This document shows, piece after piece, positions 63,150 through 64,000 of a DNA stretch of 64,000 nucleotides; the first letter of the stretch is position 1; each line of letters starts with the position of its first letter. The notes below the pieces were generated by a model. That model was not told where the DNA came from. It ran no database searches and saw only the letters and a program-made list of their open reading frames with translations. The position numbers and the translations under genes are program-made. The stretch is from Oxynema aestuarii AP17. GTDB lineage: Bacteria; Cyanobacteriota; Cyanobacteriia; Cyanobacteriales; Laspinemataceae. The stretch covers positions 1,612,001 to 1,676,000 of the forward strand of contig NZ_CP051167.1 of the NCBI RefSeq assembly GCF_012295525.1, read 5' to 3'.

Positions 63150-64000
63150 ATGACATCTTCAGATTATCAAGTCGGTGGCAGTCTTTCGATTGACAATCCA
63201 ACTTACGTCAGCCGCCAAGCCGATACCCAACTTTACGAAGCCTTAAAACGCGGCGAGTTTTGCTACGTTCTCAACAGCCGACAAATGGGGAAATCTTCCC
63301 TATTAGTCAGAACCCGTCACCGCTTGGAAACAGAAGGATTTAAATGTACGACCTTAGACATGACCCGCATCGGCAGCGAAAACATCCAGCCGTTGCAATG
63401 GTACAAAGGCATCGTCACCGAATTATGGCAAAAATTCGGCCTATTAGGAAAATTCAACCTCAAAACCTGGTGGCGAGAGGAAGAAGACATTTCCTTAGTA
63501 CAGCGTTTGAGTAACTTTATCGAAGACGTCTTACTCGAAAAACTGCCCGACGATCGCCTCATCGTTTTCATCGACGAAATCGATACTATTCTCAGTCTTC
63601 CCTTTTCCGTCGATGACTTTTTTGCCTTTATCCGATTTTGCTACAACCAACGAGCGATTCAACCGCAGTATAACCGGATTAGCTTTGCCATTTTTGGCGT
63701 CGCCACCCCGTCGGATTTAATTCGCGATCGCCACCGAACGCCCTTTAACATCGGCACTGCAATTCCCTTGCGCGGCTTTACCTTGAGGGAAGCCGAACCC
63801 CTCGCCCGAGGCTTGGACGTCCTCGCCGAAGGTCACGACTTGTTAGAAAATATTTTCTCCTGGACCGACGGCCAACCTTTTTTAACCCAAAAACTGTGCA
63901 ATTTACTGTTAGACATCAGCCAAAAAATCCCGATGTTTGCGAAAAGCAAGCAAGGGTGGATTCAATCCGGAAAATATAGTTTTTGGGTCGGCTTGATCGT
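63150..64000 (+). CDS. AAA-like domain ATPase, N-terminal part (3' end outside window)
   Basis: The frame starts at ATG 63150 ([20 protein letters not shown]) and is open to the window end, 283 codons. It is the AAA-like (AAA_35) NTPase of cyanobacteria: a Walker A variant in [15 protein letters not shown], Walker B in [12 protein letters not shown], and [14 protein letters not shown] near the end of the domain. In this family the domain is usually followed by WD40 repeats, CHASE2 or other sensor parts that cannot be seen here. A role in signal or stress response is inferred from the family. Confidence 0.9.
   Translation, partial: MTSSDYQVGGSLSIDNPTYVSRQADTQLYEALKRGEFCYVLNSRQMGKSSLLVRTRHRLETEGFKCTTLDMTRIGSENIQPLQWYKGIVTELWQKFGLLGKFNLKTWWREEEDISLVQRLSNFIEDVLLEKLPDDRLIVFIDEIDTILSLPFSVDDFFAFIRFCYNQRAIQPQYNRISFAIFGVATPSDLIRDRHRTPFNIGTAIPLRGFTLREAEPLARGLDVLAEGHDLLENIFSWTDGQPFLTQKLCNLLLDISQKIPMFAKSKQGWIQSGKYSFWVGLI

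Overview
The window is chromosomal DNA of a cyanobacterium, most likely a filamentous Oscillatoriales-type species. The evidence is the dense scatter of the HIP1 octamer GCGATCGC, the chlorophyll gene chlM, an HCF173-like SDR/CIA30 protein, a cyanobacterial arginine dihydrolase (ArgZ/AgrE type), TPR-CHAT proteins, Uma2 (DUF820) nucleases and Ser/Thr kinase signalling. The genus cannot be fixed from the sequence. I recognised no rRNA, tRNA or CRISPR array.

Layout. 1-5.6 kb: the tail of one CHAT protease and a complete PPC-TPR-CHAT paralogue. 5.65-7.6 kb: a decayed IS607-type element (broken tnpA, intact tnpB) beside a short MITE-like repeat. 7.7-9.8 kb: argZ on the minus strand. 10.3-14 kb: a small antisense ORF with its own terminator, then a PP2C phosphatase and an FHA-kinase, both carrying zinc ribbons. 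14-22 kb: a CAP/DUF5648 protein, ligA, a GT4 glycosyltransferase, a CPBP protease and a histone-deacetylase-like enzyme. 21.9-30 kb: two Uma2 genes, a GH10-like hydrolase, DUF4112, a two-TM protein plus a 53-residue rubredoxin, an RmlD-like reductase and a receiver-histidine kinase. 31-39 kb: an RNB/S1 protein whose catalytic aspartates appear replaced, a small exported Asp/Asn-rich protein next to a JmjC/cupin_4 oxygenase, ubiX, a LapA-like protein and an alpha/beta hydrolase. 39-46.5 kb: a PanE-like reductase, an acyltransferase, a prohibitin, a fused membrane/spermidine-synthase protein and the HCF173-like protein. 46.5-56.4 kb: a minus-strand run of helicase, a giant TPR-CHAT protein, a 57-residue protein, a DndD-like SMC ATPase and a GT2. 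56.5-58 kb: pirin and CDGSH genes facing an hxlR gene interrupted by an in-frame stop, with a palindromic operator candidate between them. 58-64 kb: a Tat-type aldo/keto reductase, small proteins, a PEP-mutase/isocitrate-lyase-type enzyme, mgsA, chlM and an AAA-like ATPase cut by the window end.

Two repeat systems run through the intergenic DNA. One is a degenerate seven-base tandem repeat (CTAAAAT/CTAAACT/CTCAACT); in five genes it ends only 3-6 bases before the start codon. The other is a MITE-like element of about 50-100 bp with ATACC-type inverted ends and an optional central hairpin.

The genes are mostly independent housekeeping and regulatory units. Plausible functional groups are the kinase/phosphatase pair, the rubredoxin pair, the hxlR-pirin-CDGSH redox cluster, the small exported protein with the JmjC enzyme, and the 57-residue protein with the SMC ATPase.
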